Below, one piece after another: positions 22,395-32,666 of a DNA stretch of 64,000 nt. The stretch is from positions 20,486,667-20,550,666 of the forward strand of contig CM048842.1 of the NCBI GenBank assembly GCA_026545765.1. Direction: 5' to 3'. Origin of the DNA: Plantago major (Eukaryota > Streptophyta > Magnoliopsida > Lamiales > Plantaginaceae). A program made the position numbers and the translations under genes. The notes beneath the pieces are model-generated. The model ran no database searches. It was not told where the DNA came from and saw only the letters and a list, made by a program, of their open reading frames with translations. Position 1 is the first letter of the stretch; every line of letters starts with the position of its first letter.

Positions 22395-23365
22395 CTAGAA
22401 AACAACTTGCTGCACTTTCTTCAAATATGCTACAGTCCTCAAGTAAGAGTCGGAATAATCCAAATCTGGTGGAACTAAAAATGAAACCAGCTTAACATAA
22501 ATGTTCTCTTTTCCATAACCTTTCAACATCTACACTTCAAACACATTGGACCTTGACACCCTTGTAATCAAGCTTCCTTCCAAATTGTCCAAATGTTGTG
22601 GACAGTTTTCCATTTCTTCTGGCATGGGCAATGTGGATACCATTTCTGTATGCATATTAAGAGATATAATGCGAAATTTCTCATCAAAATGCCCTGTCCA
22701 GTGAATAGAACCATCAAGAAATACACCATCGCTATACAGCTGCACAGAATGATGAAATTTCTTAATCTTGCGCCATTTTCCTAATTTAACAGAGTAAACC
22801 CAAACCTCATCGGTGTATCGATAAGTAGCAGAAATCGGTCCTAGAATCCCCCATTCTAGTATGCACATTGCGACTGCATCGATCTTCAAAACCTTATAGT
22901 CTTCACTATAACTATCATAGCCAAGGGCATAAATAGGATTACTATCATCGCCATCATAAGGAGGAATCTCCTGGGACTCACTATTACAAACATTATACAA
23001 TGCACAAACATGAGACACTCCAAAATCTGTAACTAGAATAAGCCCACGACACATACGTACTGACAAATCAAGATTGTTACAAACTGTTATCATGTCGTTT
23101 ATCTCAAAAATCTTCGTTTGTTTCACCGTTATTAAATTTAATCGATTTCAATCCTACGGGAAAAAGCTTACCATTGCCAGACAAAATTGTCAGCATCATA
23201 TCCTCTAAGTTTTGGCCGTGCATGTTTCTTTGATCAAACTGCATTGGGAGAAAATTTGGATCGTCAATATCTCCATCTTTTGGACACGCACCGGCTCCTG
23301 AGAAGCTGCTCTACCGGTACACGAGACAGGATCTTCTGGAACAACTCACTCGGGATGTCAGACAT
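22395..23365 (-). pseudogene. F-box/FBA-domain protein pseudogene
   Basis: ATG at 23365 starts IPSELFQKILSRVPVEQLLR followed by RCVSKRWR, a textbook F-box. A frameshift follows immediately near 23310. The next block (DDPNFLPMQF) is in another frame, and a second shift near 23125 leads to the long open part (22530-23126). This is an F-box-associated domain with LGYDSYSEDYKVLKI, VWVYSVKLGKWRKI, GVFLDGSIHW and FRIISLNM. TAG at 22530-22532 stands where the family has a Trp; the same frame continues with GYGKENIYVKLVSF to a stop at 22395-22397. Three lesions make it a pseudogene of an SCF substrate receptor. Its downstream end abuts the minus-strand Athila LTR. Confidence 0.85.
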
Positions 23366-23621
23366 ATTCAACGAATCTGAATCAGTGATGAAAGTGGTTA
23401 ATCGAGACCTAGATTGAAAAATCTTGTAGAGTTTTTTTTTTTAAAGGAAAAATTCTTGTAGAGTTAAACCACAAGGTTGCAATAATGGAGTGTATGGGGA
23501 AAATAAAAACGCAGGGTAGCTTCCAGGTGAAGTGTCATTTTTTCTTTTACATCTTTTATTCCCGTTTTTTAATTAATTCCCTATGTATTATATACCTAAT
23601 CTAGGAGAGTATAAGGTATAA

Positions 23622-23691
23622 ATCCAAGTGGTCGAATGGTAAGGAACTGTTATGCATAGCCTATGCGTTAGGAGTTCGAAACCCCTTGGCT
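23622..23691 (+). other. tRNA-like sequence (tRNA pseudogene or SINE head)
   Basis: AAGTGGTCGAATGGTAAGG resembles an A box and GGAGTTCGAAACCCC a B box, 35 bp apart. ATCCAAG and CTTGGCT at the ends pair at 6 of 7 positions, and the T-arm pairs at 4 of 5. A T-run (CTATTTTTTAG) follows. The anticodon arm is poor, so I do not call a functional tRNA. Confidence 0.4.
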
Positions 23692-23929
23692 CCGATTTCT
23701 CCTATTTTTTAGTAACCGTAACCGTCACCATTAACCTACATTTATGAAAATGCCATTGTATTCAGTCCTGCAATTACCATAATGCCTTTGTATTCAATCC
23801 AACGACCAGGATTGATTTGATTGAATTCAACTGACCAGATCACGGGTTGTATCCAATCTAACAACTGATATTGAATACAACACCATGGATGAACATTCAT
23901 CCAAAACAAGTAGGATGAACCGTAGAACT

Positions 23930-24840
23930 CTCCCCATTCTAGCTCATTGATACGGCTGCTAGAATCATCAAAGGTGGCATTCACCTCACTCCTAAGCTAC
24001 CTACTTCTCCCCCGCACACTCTTGTGCTGCGAATTCTTTGCACGCTTGATGAAAAGATCATTCAGCTCCTCCAGTGTAAGGTCCATGATGCTTCCACCAC
24101 TAGCTACGTTAACATCGGATTGTTGACTCTCGTTCAATCCATCATAGAAGTATTACGTCAGATCCGCAAGACTTAGGCGGTGATGAGGACACTTTTCTTG
24201 TAGCATCTTGAACCTCTCCCAAGCCTCATAGAATGTCTCATCATGGAGTTGTTGGAACCTCGTGATATGTTCCTTCAAAGTGGTAGTCTTTGAATTGAGG
24301 ATACCGGTCCGTGAAAGCTTCACAGATCTCCGCCCAAGTAGTCAAAGACACCTCGGGAAGCATATTCATCCATGCCTTGGCCCTATCCGCTAAGCACATG
24401 GGGAATATCTTCATCCCCAAATCATCATCCTCCACTCCTGTTGTATGCATCCCCTCTATAAACATCTCCAACTCCTTCAAGAAGCCCATAACGTCCTCAT
24501 TTCCCATCCCCATATAATTTGGGAAGGTGTTGAAGAAGATATGGCTTCAGCTCATACTTTCGGGCCGCTTCAGACAGAACGATGCACGACCTATGTGCTC
24601 CAACATGAGCCTTGAATTCCTAGGAACAACACGACCTACTTCTCCTCCACCACCAACATTACCAGTATCACCCAAATCTGTTTGAAGAATTGGAGCTTCT
24701 GTATCAGACTCCGAATCAGTTTCCTCAAAAACCTCGCTTGCTTGCGTACCAGCAAGACTAAAACTCAACCTCCTTCGATGCCTTTCAATATCGTCAACAA
24801 AAGGATCTATTAGAAGGTTCAAGTTCCTTCTCCCTTGCAT
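23930..24840 (-). pseudogene. Athila-like gag (broken, minus strand)
   Basis: ATG at 24840 opens an acidic N-terminal part with SESDTEAPI and a VPRNSRLMLEHI segment. After a shift near 24545 the gag domain follows (24513-24241): FPNYMGMGNEDVMGFLKELE, DRAKAWMNMLPE, WAEICEAFTDRY. Another shift leads to FYEAWERF..LQEKCPHH, TLEELNDLFIKRAKNSQ and a SSSRINELE end near 23945. Protease and pol are absent downstream, so the element is cut off after gag. Its PBS and 5' LTR lie just upstream on the same strand. Confidence 0.75.
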
Positions 24841-24952
24841 AAACTACCTGCAATCAGAAAAGTGAAAGGTATGAAACCAAAATTCTCCACAAATAGAAAA
24901 CACACAGATAACCGAGTAAACTAATCTTCAAAACAAAAACTAAGGAGTTAAA

Positions 24953-24970
24953 TCCCCGGCAGCGGCACCA
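24953..24970 (-). other. Primer binding site, minus-strand Athila-like element
   Basis: Reads TGGTGCCGCTGCCGGGGA on the minus strand, two changes from the canonical Athila site, six bases after the LTR end. Confidence 0.85.
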
Positions 24971-24976
24971 AAAACT

Positions 24977-26201
24977 TGATGCGCCAAATCAAGTCCTTAA
25001 TTTGTTTAGCCAAGAGCAATATCAAAGATCACTAGAAAAGCACATAGTGAGTTGATAAATTGCCCCGAGTGTCGTTCTCGAAGGACTTAACTAAGCTTTT
25101 CGTGTTTTAAAGAACTAGTTTGTCTTAGAATTGCATCTTACGACCTCCAATTCTTTCTTTCGCAAATCAAACAGATAGTAAACAGCAAATAAGGGATTTG
25201 TAATCAATCGAAAGAGACATGGGGTGGTGGTTTCATGAAGAGCTAGCTAGTATAGGTTTGCAATAAAATATACGACCTTTTGAAAGTGAAAACGTTTTAT
25301 CAACGTAGTAGAGTCGTCAATTCTACTAGTCAGCATTTGTAGTCGAATGTGTTGGGCTTAAATCGTAAGTAACCTTGAGGGTGCGAATCCCCCTTGTGGA
25401 TTTTGGGTATTAAGAAACGATTGCTAAGGCATTGAACTACAAACGATTCGCAAGAATTCAGCAAACAAAGAAACAGTGTAAATTCAATACTAGCATGCTC
25501 AAGAATTCACCACCAACCCATGGGTGATGTTTAGCTACGCATACTCATGTTGTCACAGGCAAGAGATATGATAAACAAAAGCATAAACATACAAAAGAAG
25601 CAAGAAATCAGAAACGATACAGATTTACCGTTAAATGAAGAATTACCAAGCTCCAATGGATTAACAATGATGAATGTCTTGTTACAGAAAGAAACCTTCA
25701 GACTCAAATGGTTAACCAAGACTCCAACTTGATCTATTGTGTGAAATGAAAAGTGATGTTTGAATTATAGAATCTGGAGTATAAATGCCAAAATCGGCAA
25801 AAGTAATGCCAGAAACAAGAACATATGGGGGCGGGTGATCGCCCGCTTCAGCTCTAGGCGCAGCCCCTCTTTGGCTGCGTCCAGGGTCTGGGGCGATTGC
25901 CCCGCTTCACTTCGGGCTCGATCCGCGACTTTTTGTCCATCCTTGACCCGTTTGGCATTTTGGGAACCTTCGTGACACCTATTTGGAGTCTTGGAGCTTG
26001 TGATCTCTGACAAAGTGCATTGAAATGCATCATTTTGACACCTTTTCTTCATGAAAAGTACCTAAAACCAGGAATCAAGGTGGAAACACAAGAAACACAA
26101 ACAAAAGACAAGAGATATACAAATAAAGGAAAAACTAAACTAAAACTTAGTAAAAACAAGGTAAAAAGAACCCGATGAGGTGTTCTAAAAATGCCTCATC
26201 A
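24977..26201 (-). mobile_element. 5' LTR of minus-strand Athila-like element
   Basis: On the minus strand it begins TGATGAGGCATTTTTAG (26201) and ends GGCGCATCA (24977), 1225 bp with TGATG...CATCA ends, next to the PBS. It has a GC-rich block with GGGCGATC-type dyads at 25828-25935. The LTR family differs from that at 14137. The 3' LTR is not in the window. Confidence 0.8.
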
Positions 26202-26506
26202 ACTTCCAAAATCTAATATTGCATCAGGGTTAAAATTGGTTTTTCCTTGTTTTACTTCACAAAAGTCAAATTCGTGGGTTATGATGTAATTAAAACTATA
26301 TCGAACAAGGTACTCATATGTTGTTGTTGTATTTACAGGGATTCAAATGTAATTGCAGAATCTATGAAGGGGTCCATATAAAAATCACCCTTAATGTTTT
26401 TCCACCATCAATGGAGGTCAAATCTCCATCAATGGAGCTTTTAAGTCGCATGGTTGAGGCCCGAATTGGGCTCAAATGGAGTGTGAATCGGGCTCCAATG
26501 GAGATG

Positions 26507-27890
26507 TGATGAGACGATAATTTAGAGTCTCATTTGGTCCTTTTAAGCTGTCTTTGTTAGTTTTTGTTTATGGTTTTATAGTGTCTTTGTGCGTTTTTAT
26601 GCTTTGGTGCTTTATTTGTGTTTTGTAGGATTTTTTGTGTCCCGAAGGTGAAAATCGGAGTGGAAACTTTGGTTCTAGATCTTTGAATGTAGAGTAACTG
26701 GGCGAAAACGGAAGTGGATTCAGAGTTCGGACGAAGATTTGAGAGCCGTTTTAGCGAAGCTTGCAGAAGTGAAGTTTTACGGAGCAGTCTAGCCATTTTG
26801 GCCATAACTCTCTCATATGATGTTCGATTGACCTGAACTCGGTGGCCATAGAAATATAATTCAAAGAGATACAACTTTCGTTCTAGAAGCATAGCCAAAT
26901 TCCTCCTGTAGAAAAAGATATGCGCGTCTGAAGCTGGCTGGCAGAAAACATCCTTGCAGCGGCGAGGATTTTTCCTCGCAGTGGCGAGAACTTACGAGAG
27001 CTTATTTGCTAGACGTTTTTCTGGTCGAATTCTGCTAGGATTCCACTCGTTTCTCCTCCTATAAATAGGATTCTTTCACCATAACTTAGGACATAACTTC
27101 TTCTACCCTAATTATACATAGAAAAAAGCTCCTAGAACTAGGTTTTGACATTGATTTATTTTTGGCGCTTGGTTTACCTCTTGTAAGAAGCATCGATATC
27201 GAATTCTTGGTAATCTTTTGATAACTCTCTATTGTTTATCTTCAATTCGTGTTTTCTTCTGTGTATCGAATTGTATGATCTTGCATGCGATTATGACCAT
27301 GTTTATGCTTTGCGTAATCTATACCATGCATTCTTTCATCTTTGCTTCCCTCATGAGTAGTTAAATCACTCTGAACACGATAGTTATGTGATAGTCTTGC
27401 ATATTCGTTTCTAGGGTTAGGATTCGTTCATATATGTTCGTCTAGTTCAAAATTTTCGTAAAAACCTTCAATCCAATAAGCTAGTTCAAGACTTTCAAAA
27501 TCGTTTTCGGTTAAGGATCGTGGATTGACGAGCCACGATTTCTCTAGTTCAAAACATTCAAATAACGATTGGTTGAATTAGATTGATTGATTTCTTTACG
27601 CCGACCGTGTGACAAATATGAATGATTGCTCTAGAACGAATTAGCATTACTTGATCATTACTACTGTGTTCATCTTCTCTCTTTGATCAAACCAGTTTAT
27701 CTGTTTCCTATTTTAATCTGTGTTTTAGAAGTACAATCACTCAAATCTATCTGTTACTTACAAACAAACTGTTTACTTTCAATCGTTGTGGTAGCCTGAT
27801 TAATTCCCTAGAGAACGATTTCGAGTTAAGCATAGTCTACAACTACAGCTTATTCTCTTAAGTTATTTAGAGTATAATTTGAGCTCATCA
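26507..27890 (+). mobile_element. Solo Athila-like LTR, 1384 bp, TSD AGATG
   Basis: Starts TGATGAGACGATAATTT and ends TTTGAGCTCATCA, flanked by perfect AGATG repeats (26502-26506 and 27891-27895). It has a CTATAAATAGG TATA box near 27059, preceded by the dyad GCGAGGATTTTTCCTCGC near 26964-26981. No internal domain is present. A diverged minus-strand piece of a related LTR lies at about 52500-52945. Confidence 0.9.
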
Positions 27891-27895
27891 AGATG

Positions 27896-28540
27896 CTCTG
27901 TTCCGTAATTGGAGCCGTTCAACCTCCATTGAATTCCAATAACGGAGGTTGAAGCTCCAGTAATGGAACTTCAACTTGAGTTGAATGATATATTTGAGCA
28001 CGATTTGGCATTCATTAATGGATAAATTGGAAAAAAAATTGAAGATCAATTTTCATATACATTACAGGAGGAATGATGCTTTTTTGGGTTTATGAAGAAC
28101 GAAGATAAAAAAAAACAGGTTCTAATTGCAATATGTTTTTTTATTGAAGTTGATTACAAAAAAATATGGGTTTATTTGAATATGAAATAAATAAGAGGAC
28201 CAAAATGTAGTTTAATTTCTTTAAATCTAATAATAAGAATAAAGAAAATCTTTTTTCGGAATATCTACGTCAATAATTATCAACCATATGGAAATATTCC
28301 ATGGATTTTGGACTAGAATGTAATTGATTTATCAAAACCGTCTTACTATTATTCTTGAAAATGGAGGGACCAAAGTGAGTGATCACCATATACTGGGGGA
28401 CCTGATGCAATTTCCTCAATAACTATTCAATATTTTATGACATGATAAATAAATAGAAAAATATATCACAAAGTCTTAGAAAAGACCAAGGGTATACAAA
28501 AGACTATAAAGACGGATTTGTTTGCAATTTACAACAATTA
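27896..28540. other. Spacer, no gene seen
   Basis: The first 100 bp, like the stretch left of the solo LTR (26400-26500), is rich in short CTCCAT/ATGGAG dyads, so the LTR inserted into one repeat-like sequence. The remainder is AT-rich. Confidence 0.4.
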
Positions 28541-28619
28541 ATTGTATTTTCGCGGGTCTTTGCATCGGGGCGATTTATTTTCGCTGGTCATTGGGTCGGG
28601 TCGATTCATTTTACCAGCC

Positions 28620-29215
28620 TTTGTTACAAACATTACTCAAATAGTTAAGAACATTACTAAAATAGATAAGAACATTTCATATATAATACTCCCTCCATTT
28701 CAAAAAAAGTGTTACATTTTGACTTTGACCGATCAACTGTCTTCGAGTTTGACCACAAATTACTCACAAACGATAATAGTAAATAATTTAATAAAAGCAT
28801 ATAATAAAAATTTAATTACTAAATTTTCATTATATAATTTTAATAATTTATTTATTAATATCGTTTAAGAGTAAATTGTGGTCAAACGCGAAGACAGTTG
28901 ACCGCAGAATAGTAAAATGTAACACTTTTTCTGAAATGAAGGGAGTACTAGATATATATGAACATTATTTAAATACCTATGTAAGAACATTATTTAAATA
29001 GATAAGAACATTTGGAGATTCAATAACAAATAATAACATTAGTGTCATATTCAATTACTCGATTTGGGTTAATGTCCTTGGTTAATTGGATAAGTTTCTG
29101 ATTTAACTGAGTAATGATCCTGATTATTCGTGTAAGGTTTCTACTTAAGTCAGCAATGTTACAAACATTTTACTTAAATAGTTAAAAATATTACTTAAAT
29201 AGATAAAAACATTGT
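28620..29215. repeat. Degenerate repeat of ACATTA(C/T)TTAAATA words
   Basis: Three clusters (28620-28680, 28958-29015, 29155-29215) share the pattern ACATTACTTAAATAGTTAAGAACATTACTTAAATAGATAAGAACATT. A Stowaway MITE separates the first two. Looser AACATT repeats continue to about 30130. Confidence 0.55.
28689..28945. mobile_element. Stowaway-type MITE, 257 bp
   Basis: Ends CTCCCTCCATTTCA...TGAAATGAAGGGAG, flanked by TA (28687-28688, 28946-28947). Inverted repeats extend about 75 bp, including the GTGTTACATTTT and CAACTGTCTTCG blocks. No coding capacity. Typical of Tc1/mariner-derived MITEs. Confidence 0.9.
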
Positions 29216-30820
29216 GTAAATACTTAAAATGTCAGTTCTGATAAAATCATTTACAATTACATCATGTCATATTCACTATTTTTTTATACGAGTTGCTCGT
29301 TTGGATATTTGTTTCCAATCTCAGTAGTGAACGGTCCTTTCTGCTCGAATTTGTTTCCAATCATTTGTTTCTTTCAGCCTTTCGTTTTCGTGTAGTCCAG
29401 GGCAATTTCAGTGATTCTTTTTTTTTTTTTTTTTTACTTGTTGTGGGTATTGACGGAATTGATGAAGTATTTATCACCTGAGACATTGAACATATATTAA
29501 AAAATATTAGTGATATAGTTTATAACATTACTAATTTAAATCATAACATTAAAGGAATAGGACTTGACTTAACACGTAAGATATTGGGAGCAAATCACAT
29601 TGATATCCATCTTCCAATATCATTTCCATTAGCAGTAAGCGAGAACATTGACGATATTTTTAGTAGCATGTATCATTAAAAACATTACAGCATCACAAGA
29701 AACATTATATGAATTATTCGAAATCTTACATGTATTATTAACAACATTACACGTATTGTTACAAAAATACTTTGTTTAAGTTGTACATCCTTCATATCAC
29801 TGATAATATTACATCCATAAGCCACAACATTATACATATTAGCTAGAACATTTTAACAATTCTCTATGCGAGTTTTTTCAGATTTGTTTCTAAATTTCAA
29901 TTACAATTGTGAAAAAAAAACCATTCGTCAATAAATATTTAAATCAAAACATTGTTGAAACTTACATACGAGCATATTTTGAGTGAACCGGTGGATAAAC
30001 AACCAAATCGTAGTAGAAACACCAATTTTTGAGTATATTTTCATGTACTCTGTTTAATTGAAACTTCCTACATATAAGCAAGAACATTACAGGAAAAGGC
30101 TAAAACATCGCACGGATTAGCTAGAACATTTGAAAAATTAGTTACGCGATTTTCAGATCTGAATCGAAATTTCAACTACAATTGTGAAAAAACCATTCAT
30201 CAATTCATTTTTCATGTAAATCAGATCGAATAAACATCAATAACATATAAACTAGGTCACATAAGCCAGATCGCACGTTTGCTAACCTTCATGGTGATGT
30301 TTGAAAAGATTTCGAGCTTGATTTCTTCATTGTTGAGCTTGATTTCATAGATTCCGGTGAGATTTAGCTGATTTCGGGAGGTTTCTGGTGAAAATGGCGG
30401 AGGTTTTTGTTTGGAGGAGGAGAATGTTGATTTTTAGGTTTTTGAACTTATGAGATTATGATTGTGGAGGATGGATATTTAGTATATATATTGACCCATT
30501 CTTGACCCAGTTGCTGGCATTTGATTGGATTTGGGTGTTTTAGTAGTTAGCGTTTGATTTGGGCTAGTTTTATAATTACTAAAAGTTAGTCTATTAGGTC
30601 TCTCTCTTAGCTTTCACCCCGAGGAGAATCCCTCAAAATATATATTTGGACGACATGAACGTTGGGTATAGAAAAAAGATCTCAACTGCAACCTTTAATA
30701 TTTTACACAAAATTGAAATATGAAACTACTAGCAAATCGATCCTTCTGTCATACAACTGTACAAGCTTCACACCAACGTAATTAAGTACAAGCATTTCAC
30801 ATAAACTTCAATAATCATGA
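29216..30820. other. Spacer, no gene seen
   Basis: AT-rich with scattered AACATT words, a T-run at 29420-29437 and a G-rich GGTGAAAATGGCGGAGG segment near 30385. No supported ORF. Confidence 0.5.
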
Positions 30821-31378
30821 CTATACGTCCACATAGGCCACATAAACGGTATATTCAAGAACACCATAGTTGGCATTTGCATCATAAGAATACGTATTCG
30901 AGATCGAATACCCCCGTGCCATACGGAAGACACCGGTGCCACCAACAACTGGCAACTCGCGGTCCTTGTTCGCTATCGGATTCCTCCCCACAATGCAAAG
31001 AGTACTACCGCTGAACTCACCTGCAGTAAAATAGAAATTGAGGTTCATAGTGAGAGCCGACTCGTCCTGCAGGCTTGTGAACGTGATCATTCCTTGGGCA
31101 CGACCCAACTTCTCTGAATTGCGATCCGGTTTAGCCGTGATAAGGTCATCTAAAACTCTAACCTGGCCGAATGACACGGTGGAGTTGGCCGTCATATCAG
31201 ATCGGGCAACCTCGGAAACGGTTGCATTCGGACCACCTAATGCATCTTGGAGATAGAAGTGAAGCTTTACTACTTTTTCCTTGGCTTTCACCCTTTTGTG
31301 GAACTTCTCCTCTTCGGTCATGGACTGTCGTCCTTTAAAACTATTAATCAGTGAATCAAAAAACCCATGTTTTCCCAT
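30821..31378 (-). CDS. Dirigent protein, 185 aa, no signal peptide
   Basis: Single intact exon. The beta-barrel dirigent domain covers about residues 38-185: LHFYLQD (the conserved Asp of the HD position), a GQVRVLDDLIT segment, a ...GRAQG strand, GSTLCIVGRNPI, ELPVVGGTGVFRMARGY and a C-terminal VLEYTVYVAYV. Dirigents steer phenoxy-radical or quinone-methide coupling in lignan, lignin and related phenolic pathways, usually in the cell wall. The first 37 residues (MGKHGFFDSLINSFKGRQSM then a charged stretch) lack the usual hydrophobic secretion signal; total length is normal. A TATA box lies about 80 bp upstream. It is isolated in repeat-rich DNA, with no partner genes nearby. No in-frame upstream ATG would add a signal peptide as a single exon, but an unseen upstream exon cannot be excluded. 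Confidence 0.93.
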   Translation of the reverse strand: MGKHGFFDSLINSFKGRQSMTEEEKFHKRVKAKEKVVKLHFYLQDALGGPNATVSEVARSDMTANSTVSFGQVRVLDDLITAKPDRNSEKLGRAQGMITFTSLQDESALTMNLNFYFTAGEFSGSTLCIVGRNPIANKDRELPVVGGTGVFRMARGYSISNTYSYDANANYGVLEYTVYVAYVDV

Positions 31379-31455
31379 CTTTTATGAGTCAATATAATTT
31401 GTTGATTTATAGGAGATTTTTATGTATGTTCAAATTTCATAGACAGGTTGCATGC

Positions 31456-31465
31456 TTATATATAG
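31456..31465 (-). promoter_or_regulatory. TATA box of the dirigent gene
   Basis: CTATATATAAG on the minus strand, about 80 nt upstream of the ATG. A second weaker candidate, CCTATAAATC, lies closer at about 31404-31413. Confidence 0.6.
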
Positions 31466-31569
31466 GCCATGATGGAAAGGTTAACTTAATTAATAGGTAT
31501 TCTAACAGAACATCTCTATCTAAATTAAACAGTTTACTTACACAGAGATCAATCTATGTTGTTAATTAA

Positions 31570-32134
31570 AATATTTTATTTTTAATAAAGATATATTTTT
31601 TTACTGAAAACACCAATACAAAAAATTATAGACATTTCAATTAACATAATTATTTTTATTAACAACACATGTTCACCACTAAATAAGTAATTTAAAACCG
31701 ATTAAATAGGAGACTTACTCTTTAATTATTTATAAATAATAAAATGATTGTAAAGCTGTATTCATTTGACAATTTGCATAGTGGGTAATATAATTATGTC
31801 ATGATATTCGTATTAATTTGACTTGTCCACCAGCTAAAGGCCTGTCATGCATGACTCTTGGGCCTCTTTGGCCAAGGAATATTAGCTTAGAAAATGTGAT
31901 TAATAATTGACAGTCAGATTAACTAACTACAAATGGATCATATGTTTGTCTTCATTATGGTAAAAATTGGAAAATAGGTTATTGTATGTGATCAAGATTT
32001 TGAATAATCAACGAGCAATTGAATAATGTAAGGGATTGACCAATAACAGACGGAAGAGAAGCAGACGATTACAAGCTCTGAGAAGAAAACAATTACATTG
32101 CAGGGACACTGTTGCTCAAACTAGGGGATTAACA
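31570..32134. other. Spacer, no gene seen
   Basis: AT-rich, no supported ORF or repeat. Confidence 0.5.
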
Positions 32135-32383
32135 AATGAGTAAGTATTTTGATAGACGGTTTTTAGATAATTTATCTAGAAACAAAATATCTAAAAGAGA
32201 CGGACCTATATTGTCAAGAAAATTATCGATATTATTAATCAAAACACCTATGTTCTCAATTTTTTCATATTACAACAAGACTTATTTCGTTAATAATATA
32301 GACGTTTTGATTATTAACATGGATGGTATTATTGATAGCATAGGCCGTCTTTATCTGGAGACCGTATCTCATAAGACTTTGTG
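32135..32383. mobile_element. MITE of the GTCTCTAGATAA family, copy A
   Basis: Starts with AGACGGTTTTTAGATAATTTATCTAGAAAC and ends GGAGACCGTATCTCATAAGACTTTGTG. The middle (CAATTTTTTCATATTACAACAAGAC) matches copy B 285 bp further on. Ends are more decayed than in copy B. Confidence 0.6.
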
Positions 32384-32421
32384 TTAACAGATATCCTAAT
32401 TTTTGCACCAGATAAATTATG

Positions 32422-32666
32422 AGCAAGTCTCCTTAGAGACGGTCTCTAGATAATTTATCTAGAGACGAACTTATGTTTTCAAGAAAATCATCGGCGTTAT
32501 CAATCAAAACGTCTATGTTCTCAACATTAGTGTTTTTTCATATTACAAAAGACATGAATTTCTTTAACAACATGGGCATTTTGATTAATAACATAGATGA
32601 TTTTTCTAAAAACATAGGTCGTCTCTAGATAAGTTATCTAGAGACCGTCACTTATGAGACTTTGTG
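32422..32666. mobile_element. MITE of the GTCTCTAGATAA family, copy B
   Basis: About 45-bp imperfect terminal inverted repeats (AGTCTCCTTAGAGACGGTCTC... and ...GACCGTCACTTATGAGACTT). Each contains the self-complementary core GTCTCTAGATAA(T/C)TTATCTAGAGAC. Same orientation as copy A. No coding capacity; superfamily not assigned. Confidence 0.65.

Noticed and set aside
28542-28868. 108-codon ORF
   Set aside because: Covers the left half of a Stowaway MITE and AT-rich repeats; no coding signal.
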